Part shown: one piece after another, positions 30,550-39,769 of the stretch | Layout: each line of letters opens with the position of its first letter | Numbering within the stretch: the first letter of the stretch is position 1 | Source: Brenneria nigrifluens DSM 30175 = ATCC 13028 | GTDB taxonomy: Bacteria; Pseudomonadota; Gammaproteobacteria; Enterobacterales; Enterobacteriaceae | Direction of reading: 5' to 3' | Assembly (NCBI RefSeq): GCF_005484965.1 | Contig: NZ_CP034036.1 | Coordinates: 4,526,001 to 4,590,000, forward strand | DNA: 64,000 nt | Notes under the pieces: generated by a model | The model's input: only the letters and a program-made list of their open reading frames with translations | What the model was told of the DNA's origin: nothing | Databases searched by the model: none | Program-made: the position numbers and the translations under genes

Positions 30550-31881
30550 ATGTCTGAAATGACCCCGCGCGAGATAGTCAGCGAACTTGATAGCTATATC
30601 ATCGGTCAGCACAACGCCAAACGAGCGGTGGCCATCGCGCTGCGCAACCGCTGGCGGCGCATGCAGTTGGAAGAAGCTCTGCGCCATGAAGTCACGCCGA
30701 AAAATATTCTGATGATCGGCCCTACCGGCGTGGGTAAGACCGAAATCGCCCGCCGTCTGGCCAAGCTGGCCAATGCGCCGTTCATCAAGGTTGAGGCCAC
30801 CAAATTTACCGAAGTCGGCTATGTCGGTAAGGAAGTTGACTCGATCATCCGTGATTTGACCGATTCGGCGATAAAAATGGTGCGGCAGCAATCCATTGAG
30901 AAGAACCGTCATCGGGCCGAAGAGCTGGCGGAAGAGCGGATCCTTGACGTTCTGATCCCCCCGGCCAAAAACAACTGGGGACAGCCTGAAGAGCATCAGG
31001 AACCTTCGCCCACGCGCCAGGCGTTTCGCAAGAAGCTGCGTGAAGGCCAACTGGACGATAAAGAAATCGAGATCGATCTGGCCGCCGCGCCGGTCGGCGT
31101 CGAAATCATGGCGCCGCCGGGCATGGAAGAGATGACCAACCAGCTGCAATCCATGTTTCAGAACCTGGCGGGGCAGAAACAGAAAGCCCGCAAGGTGAAA
31201 ATCAAAGAAGCCTTTAAGCTGCTGGTTGAAGAAGAAGCCGCCAAACTGGTTAACCCGGAAGAGCTGAAGCAGCGGGCGATCGAGTCCGTCGAGCAGCACG
31301 GCATCGTGTTTATCGATGAGATCGACAAAATCTGTAAGCGCGGCGAAACCTCCGGCCCGGACGTGTCCCGCGAAGGGGTTCAGCGCGACCTGCTGCCCCT
31401 GGTGGAAGGCTGCACCGTTTCGACCAAGCACGGTATGGTCAAAACCGATCACATCCTGTTTATCGCCTCCGGCGCGTTCCAGGTTGCCAGTCCGTCGGAC
31501 CTGATCCCGGAATTGCAGGGACGTTTACCCATTCGCGTTGAATTACAGGCGCTGACGACGGAAGATTTTGAGCGTATCCTGACGGAGCCAAGCGCATCAT
31601 TGACCGAGCAATACAAGGCATTGATGGCAACGGAAGGTGTCAGCATCGAATTCTCCGCCGACGGAATCCGGCGGATTGCGGAAGCGGCATGGCAAGTCAA
31701 CGAGCGAACCGAGAATATCGGCGCCCGTCGTCTGCATACCGTACTGGAGCGTTTGATTGAAGATATCTCTTACGATGCCAGCGAAATGAGCGGTCAAAAC
31801 GTTACCATTGACGCAGATTACGTACGTAATCACCTGGATGAATTAGTAGCAGATGAAGATCTGAGCCGATTTATCTTATAA
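30550..31881 (+). CDS. hslU: HslUV protease ATPase subunit HslU
   Basis: HslU is the AAA+ unfoldase ring that feeds substrates to HslV. The protein is 443 residues, the same as E. coli. Walker A GPTGVGKT is at 57-64, the pore loop GYVGKEVDS lies near residues 90-98, the inserted I-domain spans about 110-240, and Walker B is GIVFIDEIDKI. The sensor/arginine region includes ENIGARRLHT, and the C-terminal tail DLSRFIL docks into HslV. Confidence 0.98.
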   Translation: MSEMTPREIVSELDSYIIGQHNAKRAVAIALRNRWRRMQLEEALRHEVTPKNILMIGPTGVGKTEIARRLAKLANAPFIKVEATKFTEVGYVGKEVDSIIRDLTDSAIKMVRQQSIEKNRHRAEELAEERILDVLIPPAKNNWGQPEEHQEPSPTRQAFRKKLREGQLDDKEIEIDLAAAPVGVEIMAPPGMEEMTNQLQSMFQNLAGQKQKARKVKIKEAFKLLVEEEAAKLVNPEELKQRAIESVEQHGIVFIDEIDKICKRGETSGPDVSREGVQRDLLPLVEGCTVSTKHGMVKTDHILFIASGAFQVASPSDLIPELQGRLPIRVELQALTTEDFERILTEPSASLTEQYKALMATEGVSIEFSADGIRRIAEAAWQVNERTENIGARRLHTVLERLIEDISYDASEMSGQNVTIDADYVRNHLDELVADEDLSRFIL

Positions 31882-31911
31882 TCCGTTTTCACGGACGTCC
31901 TGTTAACCGTT

Positions 31912-31941
31912 AAACGGGAGGCTCTGGCCTCCCGTTTGTGT
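31912..31941 (+). terminator. Terminator after hslU
   Basis: AAACGGGAGGC-TCTG-GCCTCCCGTTT followed by GTGTTTA, an 11-bp stem 30 nt past the hslU stop. Confidence 0.85.
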
Positions 31942-32003
31942 TTATGGCGCTACCGTTACCAAAACTTTTTATTATTCATAAACAATAAAAATTGAAGCAC
32001 ACC

Positions 32004-32921
32004 ATGACCTTATCAACCCATAACAGCAAGACCAAAGCCTGGCTGGACAGTTTGCGTCCCAAGACGTTGCCATTAGCTTTCGCCTCTATCGTCACCGGTT
32101 CGGCGATTGCAGGCTGGCACAGCAGTTTTAAGCCAGGGATCGCTTTACTGGCTTTGCTTACCGCCGGATTACTGCAGATTCTGTCCAATTTGGCGAATGA
32201 CTATGGGGATGCGGTAAAAGGCAGCGACACTGCGGAGCGTATCGGTCCGCTGCGCGGGATCCAGACCGGCGCCATTACCCTGCCGCAGCTAAGAAACGCG
32301 CTGATAGCGACCGTTGCCCTGACCATTATTTCCGGCGTGTCGCTGGTGATTGCCGCCTGTGAAAAACCAACCGATATCATCGGCTTTCTGATCCTGGGAT
32401 TACTGGCTATTCTGGCCGCCATTACCTATACCGTCGGCAACAAGCCTTACGGCTATATCGGGCTGGGCGACATCTCGGTGCTGATATTCTTTGGCTGGCT
32501 GAGCGTGGCCGGTTCCTACTACCTGCAAACGGGCCATTTCGACAGCATCGTCCTGCTGCCGGCCACCGCCTGCGGCCTGCTGGCCACCGCGGTGCTGAAT
32601 ATCAACAACCTGCGCGATATCGACCACGACCGCATCAGCGGGAAAAATACCCTGGCGGTGCGTCTGGGATCGCAAAAGGCCCGCTGCTATCACACCGTGC
32701 TGCTGCTGCTGGCGCCGGTTTGCCTCGGGCTGTTCGCCATACTCTATCTGCACAGCCTGGCCGGCTGGCTGTTTATCCTGACGCTGCCTTTGCTGCTCAA
32801 ACAGGCCATTTACGTGCTGCGCGAAAGCAGCGCGTTCAGCATGCGCCCGATGCTGGAAAAAACCGTCAAAGGCGCTCTGCTGACCAATCTTCTGTTTGCC
32901 GTGGGCGTCATGCTGAGCTGA
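32004..32921 (+). CDS. menA: 1,4-Dihydroxy-2-naphthoate octaprenyltransferase
   Basis: MenA is the membrane UbiA-family prenyltransferase that makes demethylmenaquinol. The ATG at 32004 gives 305 residues (E. coli 308) with the start MTLSTHNSKTKAWLDSLRPK. A TTG at 31992 would add four residues. The two Asp-rich prenyl-diphosphate motifs are NLANDYGDAVKGSD and NNLRDIDHDRISGK, and there are about nine membrane helices. rraA follows in the same direction. Confidence 0.96.
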   Translation: MTLSTHNSKTKAWLDSLRPKTLPLAFASIVTGSAIAGWHSSFKPGIALLALLTAGLLQILSNLANDYGDAVKGSDTAERIGPLRGIQTGAITLPQLRNALIATVALTIISGVSLVIAACEKPTDIIGFLILGLLAILAAITYTVGNKPYGYIGLGDISVLIFFGWLSVAGSYYLQTGHFDSIVLLPATACGLLATAVLNINNLRDIDHDRISGKNTLAVRLGSQKARCYHTVLLLLAPVCLGLFAILYLHSLAGWLFILTLPLLLKQAIYVLRESSAFSMRPMLEKTVKGALLTNLLFAVGVMLS

Positions 32922-33047
32922 TATAGGAAGGGCGCAAGGTACGCAACGGTTTACTGATGCGTATCAAGCTAACATTTGATGATTTTGCCAACATCCGTCA
33001 GAAAGGGATATACTCATTACCCCCAGCGGCAAACTGACGTCAATCCT

Positions 33048-33533
33048 ATGAAATACGATACTTCCGAACTGTGCGATATCTATCACGAAGAGGTTAACGT
33101 TGTCGAACCTCTGTTCTCCAATTTTGGCGGGCGTACTTCATTTGGTGGGAAAATCACCACGGTGAAATGTTTTGAGGATAACGGCCTGCTTTATGACCTG
33201 CTGGAAGAAAACGGCAGCGGGCGCGTGCTGCTGATCGACGGCGGCGGGTCGGTGCGCCGTGCGTTAATCGACGCCGCGCTGGCCAGGCTGGCGACCCAGA
33301 ACGAATGGGAAGGCATCGTCGTCTACGGCGCCGTGCGTCAGGTGGACGATCTGGCTGAGCTGGATATCGGCATCCAGGCGATGGCCGCGATCCCGGGCGG
33401 CGCGGTCGGAGAAGGCGTTGGCGAAAGCGATATCCGGGTTAATTTCGGCGGCGTGACGTTCTTCTCCGGCGATCATCTCTACGCTGACAACACCGGAATC
33501 ATTCTGGCGGAAGATCCGCTGGATATTGAATAA
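33048..33533 (+). CDS. rraA: Regulator of ribonuclease E activity RraA
   Basis: RraA is a trimeric protein that binds the scaffold region of RNase E and slows mRNA decay. From the ATG at 33048 it has 161 residues, the E. coli length, with MKYDTSELCDIYHEEVNVVE and the conserved glycine-rich VLLIDGGGSVRRALID. The open frame reaches back to 32976, but that extension is not family-like. One small difference from E. coli is IPGGAVGEG for IPVGAAGEG. Confidence 0.96.
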   Translation: MKYDTSELCDIYHEEVNVVEPLFSNFGGRTSFGGKITTVKCFEDNGLLYDLLEENGSGRVLLIDGGGSVRRALIDAALARLATQNEWEGIVVYGAVRQVDDLAELDIGIQAMAAIPGGAVGEGVGESDIRVNFGGVTFFSGDHLYADNTGIILAEDPLDIE

Positions 33534-33550
33534 CTCCCCGTTCGGTGGTG

Positions 33551-33574
33551 AAAAGGGCGAATTATCGCCCTTTT
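33551..33574. terminator. Bidirectional terminator rraA/zapB
   Basis: AAAAGGGCGA-ATTA-TCGCCCTTTT, a perfect 10-bp stem with A and T flanks between convergent genes. Confidence 0.88.
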
Positions 33575-33615
33575 CTGCAAGACCCGCAGCCTATCTCGGT
33601 ATGGGATGGATGCGC

Positions 33616-33855
33616 TTAGACCTCTTCCATTTTCCCTAACAGCGCGCGCAGGCGCTCCTGCCATACCGCCTGTTCTTCTTTCAGCTGTTCGTTCTCGCGC
33701 ACCAGCGCTTCGCGGGAACCTGCCGTCGCCTGCGCCTCTTGCGACAGGGCGTTGTTTTTCTCTTTCAGCTCTTCAATTTCCATTTGCAACAAAGTAATAG
33801 TATCAATGGCTTGCTGAACTTTTGCTTCCAGCTTTTCAAACACTTCAAATGACAT
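33616..33855 (-). CDS. zapB: Cell division protein ZapB
   Basis: ZapB is a small all-coiled-coil protein that links FtsZ-ring ZapA to MatP at the chromosome terminus. It has 79 residues (E. coli 81). The whole protein is heptad-patterned, with the conserved FEKLEAKVQQAIDTITLLQM at the N-terminus and WQERLRALLGKMEEV at the end. It is transcribed divergently from glpF, as in E. coli. Confidence 0.95.
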   Translation of the reverse strand: MSFEVFEKLEAKVQQAIDTITLLQMEIEELKEKNNALSQEAQATAGSREALVRENEQLKEEQAVWQERLRALLGKMEEV

Positions 33856-34230
33856 TCTTCAAACCCCTTTTAATCGCAAGGCATAAATTCGGTTCACGCC
33901 GACCCACCGCGGCTGCGGCCGCTACGCGATCGCACACCTGACGCGGCGCCCGTCGTTTAATACGCCTATAGACGTAACCTGATGGCGAAACTGCTCTGAT
34001 AACAGCGACCATAGCGGAATTGTATGTAGCCAATGAATTTCTGTCTAGCAGACATCCCCCACAACGCCAAGTCTGACACCTTTTCTTCGCCGCCACTATC
34101 GGCACAAACTGAAAAACAGCCTTAACGGACTTTATGAGTTAAGTTAATAAATTTAACCTATCATTTAACATAAGGAGTGCGTTACCAACCACCAAACGGC
34201 AATCCATCAAGCGAATACGCTCATTTCTTT

Positions 34231-34290
34231 GACGAACAACACACATTTTGATTTCGATATTTCTCGTTTTCGAACATTAACGATAAATTC
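34231..34290 (+). promoter_or_regulatory. Candidate GlpR operator region upstream of glpF
   Basis: Within the 534-nt zapB-glpF gap, half-site-like GACGAACA, TTTCGATATTTCTCG and TTTTCGAACATTAACGA resemble the glycerol-3-phosphate repressor consensus (TTCGATAACGAA). A TTCACATCACAAA just downstream could be a weak CRP half-site. The rest of the gap is a G+C-rich palindromic patch near 33905-33955 and A/T-rich DNA in which I recognise nothing else. Confidence 0.4.
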
Positions 34291-34389
34291 ACATCACAAA
34301 TACATTCAAAGCAAAAAAGCAAAGGACGCTGTATTCCGGTTCCCTTGCAAGATCCGCCACTCTGTACCCTAGCCATCAGGAAAATAATT

Positions 34390-35229
34390 ATGAGCCAATT
34401 AAAAAGTCCTACCCTAAAAGGCCAGTGTATTGCCGAATTCCTGGGCACCGGCCTGATGATATTCTTCGGCATCGGCTGTGTCGCCGCGCTCAAAGTAGCA
34501 GGAGCAAGCTTCGGGCAATGGGAAATCAGCATCATCTGGGGCTTGGGGGTGGCGATGGCCATCTACCTGACCTCCGCTATCTCCGGCGCTCACCTCAACC
34601 CGGCAGTCACTATCGCCCTGTGGCTGTTTGCCTGTTTTGATCGCCGCAAAGTCGCCCCCTACATTCTGGCTCAGCTAGCTGGAGCTTTCTGCGCCGCGGC
34701 ACTGGTATATACTCTGTATTACAATTTGTTCGTGGATTTTGAACAGACGCATAATATGGTGCGCGGCAGTGTGGAAAGCCTGAACCTCGCCGGTACCTTC
34801 TCTACTTACCCACATCCACAGATTTCCGTCATGCAGGCTTTCCTGATTGAAATCGTGATTACCTCTATCCTGATGGGACTGATTCTGGCGCTGACCGACG
34901 ATGGCAACGGTATCCCGCGCGGGCCGCTGGCACCCTTACTGATCGGTATTTTAATCGCCGTCATTGGCGCATCCATGGGGCCGCTCACCGGCTTTGCGCT
35001 GAACCCGGCACGCGACTTTGGCCCGAAGCTGTTTGCGTTTCTTGCGGGCTGGGGTGACGTCGCCTTCACCGGCGGGCGCGAGATCCCTTACTTCCTGGTG
35101 CCCATTTTCGGCCCCATCGTAGGCGCCTGCCTGGGAGCATTTGCCTACCGCGCCTTGATTGGCCGCAATCTGCCTTGTGATGTTTGCGAAGCCAGCAACG
35201 AAACGACCATAGGCAACGAGACCCGTTAG
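34390..35229 (+). CDS. glpF: Glycerol facilitator GlpF
   Basis: GlpF is the inner-membrane aquaglyceroporin channel. From the ATG at 34390 it has 279 residues (E. coli 281) starting MSQLKSPTLKGQCIAEFLGT. The two half-helix motifs are GAHLNPAVT (NPA at 70-72) and FALNPARD, and there are six membrane helices. It heads the glpFK unit; glpK starts 53 nt downstream. Confidence 0.97.
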   Translation: MSQLKSPTLKGQCIAEFLGTGLMIFFGIGCVAALKVAGASFGQWEISIIWGLGVAMAIYLTSAISGAHLNPAVTIALWLFACFDRRKVAPYILAQLAGAFCAAALVYTLYYNLFVDFEQTHNMVRGSVESLNLAGTFSTYPHPQISVMQAFLIEIVITSILMGLILALTDDGNGIPRGPLAPLLIGILIAVIGASMGPLTGFALNPARDFGPKLFAFLAGWGDVAFTGGREIPYFLVPIFGPIVGACLGAFAYRALIGRNLPCDVCEASNETTIGNETR

Positions 35230-35282
35230 ATATAACGTCACGGTGATTACCTTTTACGGATAACAATGACAGGATTGAATTT

Positions 35283-36794
35283 ATGACCCCGGAAAAAAAG
35301 TACATAGTCGCTCTCGATCAGGGCACCACCAGCTCCCGCGCCGTAGTACTGGATCACGATGCCAACATCGTCAGCGTTTCACAGCGCGAGTTCAGCCAAA
35401 TTTATCCGAAAGCGGGTTGGGTAGAACACGACCCGATGGAAATCTGGGCTTCGCAAAGCTCCACGCTGGTGGAAGTGCTGGCCAAAGCCGATATCAATTC
35501 CGACGAAGTCGCGGGCATCGGCATCACCAACCAGCGCGAAACCGCCATCGTGTGGGAGAAAGACACCGGCAAACCGATTTACAACGCCATTGTCTGGCAG
35601 TGCCGCCGCACGGCGGAGATCTGCGAAAAGCTGAAGAAAGACGGCCTGGAGCAGTATATCCGCGACACCACCGGCTTGGTGATCGACCCCTATTTCTCCG
35701 GCACCAAGGTGAAGTGGATTCTCGACCACGTTGAGGGCTCGCGCGAGCGGGCTCAGCGCGGCGAATTACTGTTCGGCACCGTGGATACCTGGCTGATTTG
35801 GAAAATGACCCAGGGACGCGTCCACGTTACCGATTACACCAACGCCTCCCGCACCATGCTGTTCAATATCCATACCCTTGAATGGGATGAGCGCATGTTG
35901 CAGGCGCTGGATATTCCGCGCGCCATGCTGCCCGAAGTGCGCGCCTCCTCGGAAATTTACGGACAAACCAATATCGGCGGTAAAGGCGGCACGCGCATTC
36001 CGATTGCCGGCATCGCCGGCGATCAGCAGGCGGCGCTGTACGGTCAGCTTTGCGTTCAGCCGGGGATGGCGAAAAATACCTACGGCACCGGCTGCTTCCT
36101 GCTGATGAACACCGGCACCGAAGCCGTGCTTTCAAAACACGGCCTGCTGACCACCATTGCCTGCGGACCGCGCGGTGAAGTCAATTACGCCCTGGAAGGT
36201 TCCGTCTTCGTCGGCGGCGCCTCCATCCAGTGGCTGCGCGATGAGCTGAAGCTGATTGGCGAATCGATGGATTCGGAATACTTCGCCACCAAAGTCAAGG
36301 ATACCAACGGCGTGTATGTGGTTCCCGCCTTTACCGGGCTTGGCGCCCCCTACTGGGACCCGTATGCCCGCGGCGCGATCTTCGGCCTGACCCGCGGCGT
36401 CAACGCCAACCACATTATCCGCGCCACGCTGGAATCCATCGCCTACCAGACCCGCGACGTACTGGACGCCATGCAGGCGGACGCGGATACCCGCCTGAAG
36501 GCGCTGCGCGTCGATGGCGGCGCCGTCGCCAACAACTTCCTGATGCAATTCCAGTCCGATATTCTCGGCACCCGCGTTGAGCGCCCGGAAGTACGTGAAG
36601 TGACCGCGCTGGGCGCCGCCTTCCTGGCCGGTCTGGCGACCGGATTCTGGAACGATCTGGATGAGGTGAAAAGCAAAGCCACCATTGAACGTGAATTCCG
36701 CCCCAGTATCGAAACGGTTGAACGCAACTTCCGTTACAAAGGCTGGCAAAAAGCCGTCGCCCGCGCCCGTGAATGGGAAGAGCACGACGAGTAA
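35283..36794 (+). CDS. glpK: Glycerol kinase
   Basis: GlpK phosphorylates glycerol to glycerol-3-phosphate and traps it after GlpF entry. The protein has 503 residues (E. coli 502). The FGGY-kinase N-terminus is ALDQGTTSSRAVVLD, the glycerol-site segment is GITNQRET, then GIAGDQQAALYGQ and GAPYWDPYARG; the C-terminal signature GGAVANNFLMQFQSDILG is present. The EIIA-Glc regulatory region is in the conserved tail. Unlike E. coli, glpX does not follow directly. Confidence 0.97.
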   Translation: MTPEKKYIVALDQGTTSSRAVVLDHDANIVSVSQREFSQIYPKAGWVEHDPMEIWASQSSTLVEVLAKADINSDEVAGIGITNQRETAIVWEKDTGKPIYNAIVWQCRRTAEICEKLKKDGLEQYIRDTTGLVIDPYFSGTKVKWILDHVEGSRERAQRGELLFGTVDTWLIWKMTQGRVHVTDYTNASRTMLFNIHTLEWDERMLQALDIPRAMLPEVRASSEIYGQTNIGGKGGTRIPIAGIAGDQQAALYGQLCVQPGMAKNTYGTGCFLLMNTGTEAVLSKHGLLTTIACGPRGEVNYALEGSVFVGGASIQWLRDELKLIGESMDSEYFATKVKDTNGVYVVPAFTGLGAPYWDPYARGAIFGLTRGVNANHIIRATLESIAYQTRDVLDAMQADADTRLKALRVDGGAVANNFLMQFQSDILGTRVERPEVREVTALGAAFLAGLATGFWNDLDEVKSKATIEREFRPSIETVERNFRYKGWQKAVARAREWEEHDE

Positions 36795-36802
36795 TCCCCG
36801 CC

Positions 36803-36828
36803 GGGCGCGCCTGTCGCGCCCGTTTTCC
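36803..36828 (+). terminator. Terminator after glpK
   Basis: GGGCGCG-CCTGT-CGCGCCC followed by GTTTTCCC, 8 nt past the glpK stop. It isolates glpK from glpX, which lies about 1.8 kb further on. Confidence 0.7.
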
Positions 36829-37217
36829 CACGCCCATCCGGCGCACGCTTTACCAGCGCTAAAACGGCGGCCGTTACCGTTGCGCCCCCTCCTCCCTAAA
36901 TTTTTCCACCTGACGGCCCCCTGCCGGCAGGATAATTGCAGAGCCGATCACGTTACCGGTAACATCTTTTGTTAACATTATTTACAGTGGGCTGGGTCAC
37001 AAACATAAAGCCTGAAAAAAGGTCTCATATTTACATCGGTTAATAACAGGAAAGATATTATTTTTGACGAGTGAAATGGGGATTAATAACGCCTCGTCGG
37101 GCAGCGTTATTTATTATATAAGCATTTCATAAAGAGCATTACTGAAAATAAAAACCAGATACTTGTTTGTGGATTTTTAATTTTAAAAATCTACCGATCT
37201 TTTCTATCCATACCCAA

Positions 37218-37489
37218 TATACCCTAAATAATTCGAGTTGCAGGAAGGCGGCAAGGGAAGGACAAATTCGTCGGGAACGAATTTGACCAGCCAACGGCTG
37301 GCCTCCGGTGAGAGACAGGATGTCTCTCATTAATCCCGATGAGCATACTCAGGTAAGTGATTCGGGTGACTGACAAATCTGCCTGGAGCAGATTTGAACG
37401 CTGCTTGCAGCGGCCCCAACGGGGCGAGGCCCAGGGAAGGGCCGAGTAATGCAGCCAACGCAGCTGCAGCTTGAAGTATGACGGGTATA
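37218..37489. repeat. 272-bp MITE-like repeat with 26-bp terminal inverted repeats
   Basis: The left end TATACCCTAAATAATTCGAG and the inverted right end TATACCCGTCATACTTCAAG both run into TTGCAG or CTGCAG; about 26 bp pair with mismatches. Inside are many hairpins: CAAATTCGT-CGGGA-ACGAATTTG (37263-37285), CCAGCC/GGCTGG (37287-37301), TGAGAGACA-GGA-TGTCTCTCA (37309-37329), CAAATCTGC-CTGGA-GCAGATTTG (37374-37396), CGCTGC/GCAGCG (37399-37412). No coding capacity is seen. Related ends are widespread in enterobacteria as far as I know. The surrounding gap 36829-37217 shows nothing else recognisable. Confidence 0.75.
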
Positions 37490-37518
37490 AGAATATTTTT
37501 TAAATTAAACAGGTAACC

Positions 37519-38413
37519 ATGATGACAATTAAAAAATTAGCGGTTCGACGTTGGTGGTATCTAATGCCCATCATATTTATTACCTATAGTCTGGCCTATC
37601 TCGATCGGGCTAATTATGGATTTTCCGCCGCCTCTGGCATTGAAGTCGATTTAGGGATCACCAAAGGAACGTCTTCTTTAATTGGGGCACTTTTTTCCTG
37701 GGTTATTTTTTCTTTCAGATGCCAGGGGCCATATATGCCGTCAAGCGTAGCGTGCGGAAATTAATATTTTTCAGCCTGATTTTATGGGGTCTTTGCGCGG
37801 CGGCGACGGGGATGGTCAACAATATCGCCATGCTGATGGCGATCCGCTTTATACTCGGCGTGGTTGAGGCGGCGGTAATGCCCGCAATGTGATTATGCTC
37901 TGCGCGGTACATGCCTTGTGGAGTATCGGCGTCTATGGTTTCATGATGTGGATGCCATCAATCATTAAATCCGCCGCCGCCATGGATATCGTCTCCGTCG
38001 GCTGGCTGTCGTCGCCGTCACCATGCTGATCGATGCTGATCGCCTCCGCGGCGTTTTTCACCTCTTATACCATCGGAAATCAGCACTTCTGGATCTCTTA
38101 TGCCCTGCTTGTCGTTGCCGCGGCCTGCATGTATGCGCCTTACGGACCGTTCTTCGCGCTGATCCCTGAACTGCTGCCGAAAAACGTCTCCGGCGTATCC
38201 ATCGGGTTAATCAATAGCTTCGGCGCGCTGGGCGCCTTCCTGGGGGTCTGGCTGGTCGGTTATCTGAATGGCATTACCGGCAATCCAAGTATGTCATACA
38301 GTTTTATGGCCGCCGCGCTGCTGCTGTCGGTGGTAATCATGACCCGGGTCCGCGCTCCCGGGCAGGAAAAACCCGTCATTTCCCATGCCGGGAAAAGCCT
38401 TACCCAGCGTTGA
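37519..38413 (+). pseudogene. MFS transporter (anion:cation symporter type), degenerate
   Basis: The start MMTIKKLAVRRWWYLMPIIF with SLAYLDRANYGFSAA is the typical N-terminus of ACS-family sugar-acid symporters. Reading breaks at a six-T run (37691-37696) and continues in another frame (QMPGAIYAVKRSVRK, then MAIRFILGVVEAAVMPAM) to a stop near 37893. There the second half begins abruptly (LWSIGVYGFMMWMPSIIKSA). An in-frame TGA follows near 38030, and the last part is 38033-38413 (YAPYGPFFALIPELLPKNVS). About 280 codons remain of a usual 420-440, so central helices are deleted. It cannot make a functional transporter. Confidence 0.9.
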
Positions 38414-38606
38414 TTATTATGGTCCGTGCCGTTCAGGCGGCACGTTCCGGCACCCGACCCCATTGACGAAAAAGGGCGGGCGGATGAAACCGAGCTGATA
38501 CGCGTCAGGAGCGATCCGTTTCTTGCCATTTACGCTCCCCGCCTTCGGGTGTGATAAAATCCCCGCCCACAAACTCCCTTTCCGGTTCAATAACAGACAG
38601 GTATCC

Positions 38607-39617
38607 ATGAAACGTGAATTAGCCATCGAATTCTCGCGCGTCACCGAGGCGGCCGCGCTGGCAGGCTATAAATGGTTAGGCCGCGGCGACAAAAACGCCG
38701 CTGACAATGCGGCGGTGCAGGCTATGCGAATTATGCTCAATCAGGTCGATATCAACGGCCGGATCGTCATCGGCGAAGGCGAAATCGATGAAGCGCCGAT
38801 GCTGTATATCGGCGAGCAGGTCGGCACCGGCCGGGGCGACGCGGTGGATATCGCCGTCGATCCCATCGAAGGCACGCGCATGACCGCCATGGGGCAGGCC
38901 AACGCGCTGGCGGTGCTGGCGGTCGGCGAAAAAGGGGCTTTTCTGCACGCCCCCGACATGTATATGGAAAAACTGATCGTCGGTCCTGAAGCCAAAGGCA
39001 TTATCGACCTGCAGCTCCCGCTGGCGGAAAACCTGCGCAATATCGCCCGCAAGATGAACAAACCGCTCAGCCGGTTAACGGTGATTACCCTGGCCAAACC
39101 GCGTCATGACGCGGTGATTGCCGAGATGCAGCAGTTGGGCGTGAAGGTGTTCGCCATTCCCGACGGCGACGTCGCCGCCTCCATTCTTACCTGCATGCCG
39201 GACAGCGAAGTCGACGTGCTGTACGGCATCGGCGGCGCGCCGGAAGGCGTTATCTCCGCGGCGGTGATCAGAGCGCTCGACGGCGATATGCAGGGCCGCC
39301 TGCTGGCGCGCCATCAGGTTAAAGGCGACAGCGAAGAAAACCGCCGCATCGGCGAAGATGAGCTGGCGCGCTGCCGGGAAATGGGTATCGAGGCCGGGAA
39401 AGTGTTGCCGCTCGGCGAGATGGCGCGTAATGACAACGTGATCTTCTCGGCAACCGGCATCACCAAGGGCGATCTGCTGGAAGGGATCGCGCGCCGCGGC
39501 AATATCGCCACCACGGAGACACTGCTGATCCGCGGTAAGTCACGCACCATCCGCCGCATCCAGTCCACGCATTACCTCGATCGCAAAGATCGGGCCTTAC
39601 ATGACTTCCTGCTGTAA
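38607..39617 (+). CDS. glpX: Fructose-1,6-bisphosphatase class II
   Basis: GlpX hydrolyses fructose-1,6-bisphosphate in gluconeogenesis, needed during growth on glycerol. The ATG at 38607 gives 336 residues as in E. coli, with MKRELAIEFSRVTEAAALAG. Metal and substrate motifs are GEGEIDEAPML, VDPIEGTRM and the later SDNVIFSATGITKGDLL-like segment (here NDNVIFSATG). In E. coli it is the third gene of glpFKX; here the glpK terminator, a repeat and a dead MFS gene stand in between, so it must have its own promoter. Confidence 0.96.
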   Translation: MKRELAIEFSRVTEAAALAGYKWLGRGDKNAADNAAVQAMRIMLNQVDINGRIVIGEGEIDEAPMLYIGEQVGTGRGDAVDIAVDPIEGTRMTAMGQANALAVLAVGEKGAFLHAPDMYMEKLIVGPEAKGIIDLQLPLAENLRNIARKMNKPLSRLTVITLAKPRHDAVIAEMQQLGVKVFAIPDGDVAASILTCMPDSEVDVLYGIGGAPEGVISAAVIRALDGDMQGRLLARHQVKGDSEENRRIGEDELARCREMGIEAGKVLPLGEMARNDNVIFSATGITKGDLLEGIARRGNIATTETLLIRGKSRTIRRIQSTHYLDRKDRALHDFLL

Positions 39618-39769
39618 TCCGCCGGTTGGCTATGCCGTTTTAACCGACTGATTGTTTCACAATTGTTAATAATTGGCGTATCTTAGGGGCGGTCGATTTA
39701 ACGGTCGTCCTGGCGCAACGTAAAAATGGCCAGGCGTTGAACTTCAAGCGGATACAGGAGCACAGAACG

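Noticed and set aside
30544..31452. 302-codon frame antisense to hslU
   Set aside because: Shadow of hslU; no ribosome site or family resemblance.
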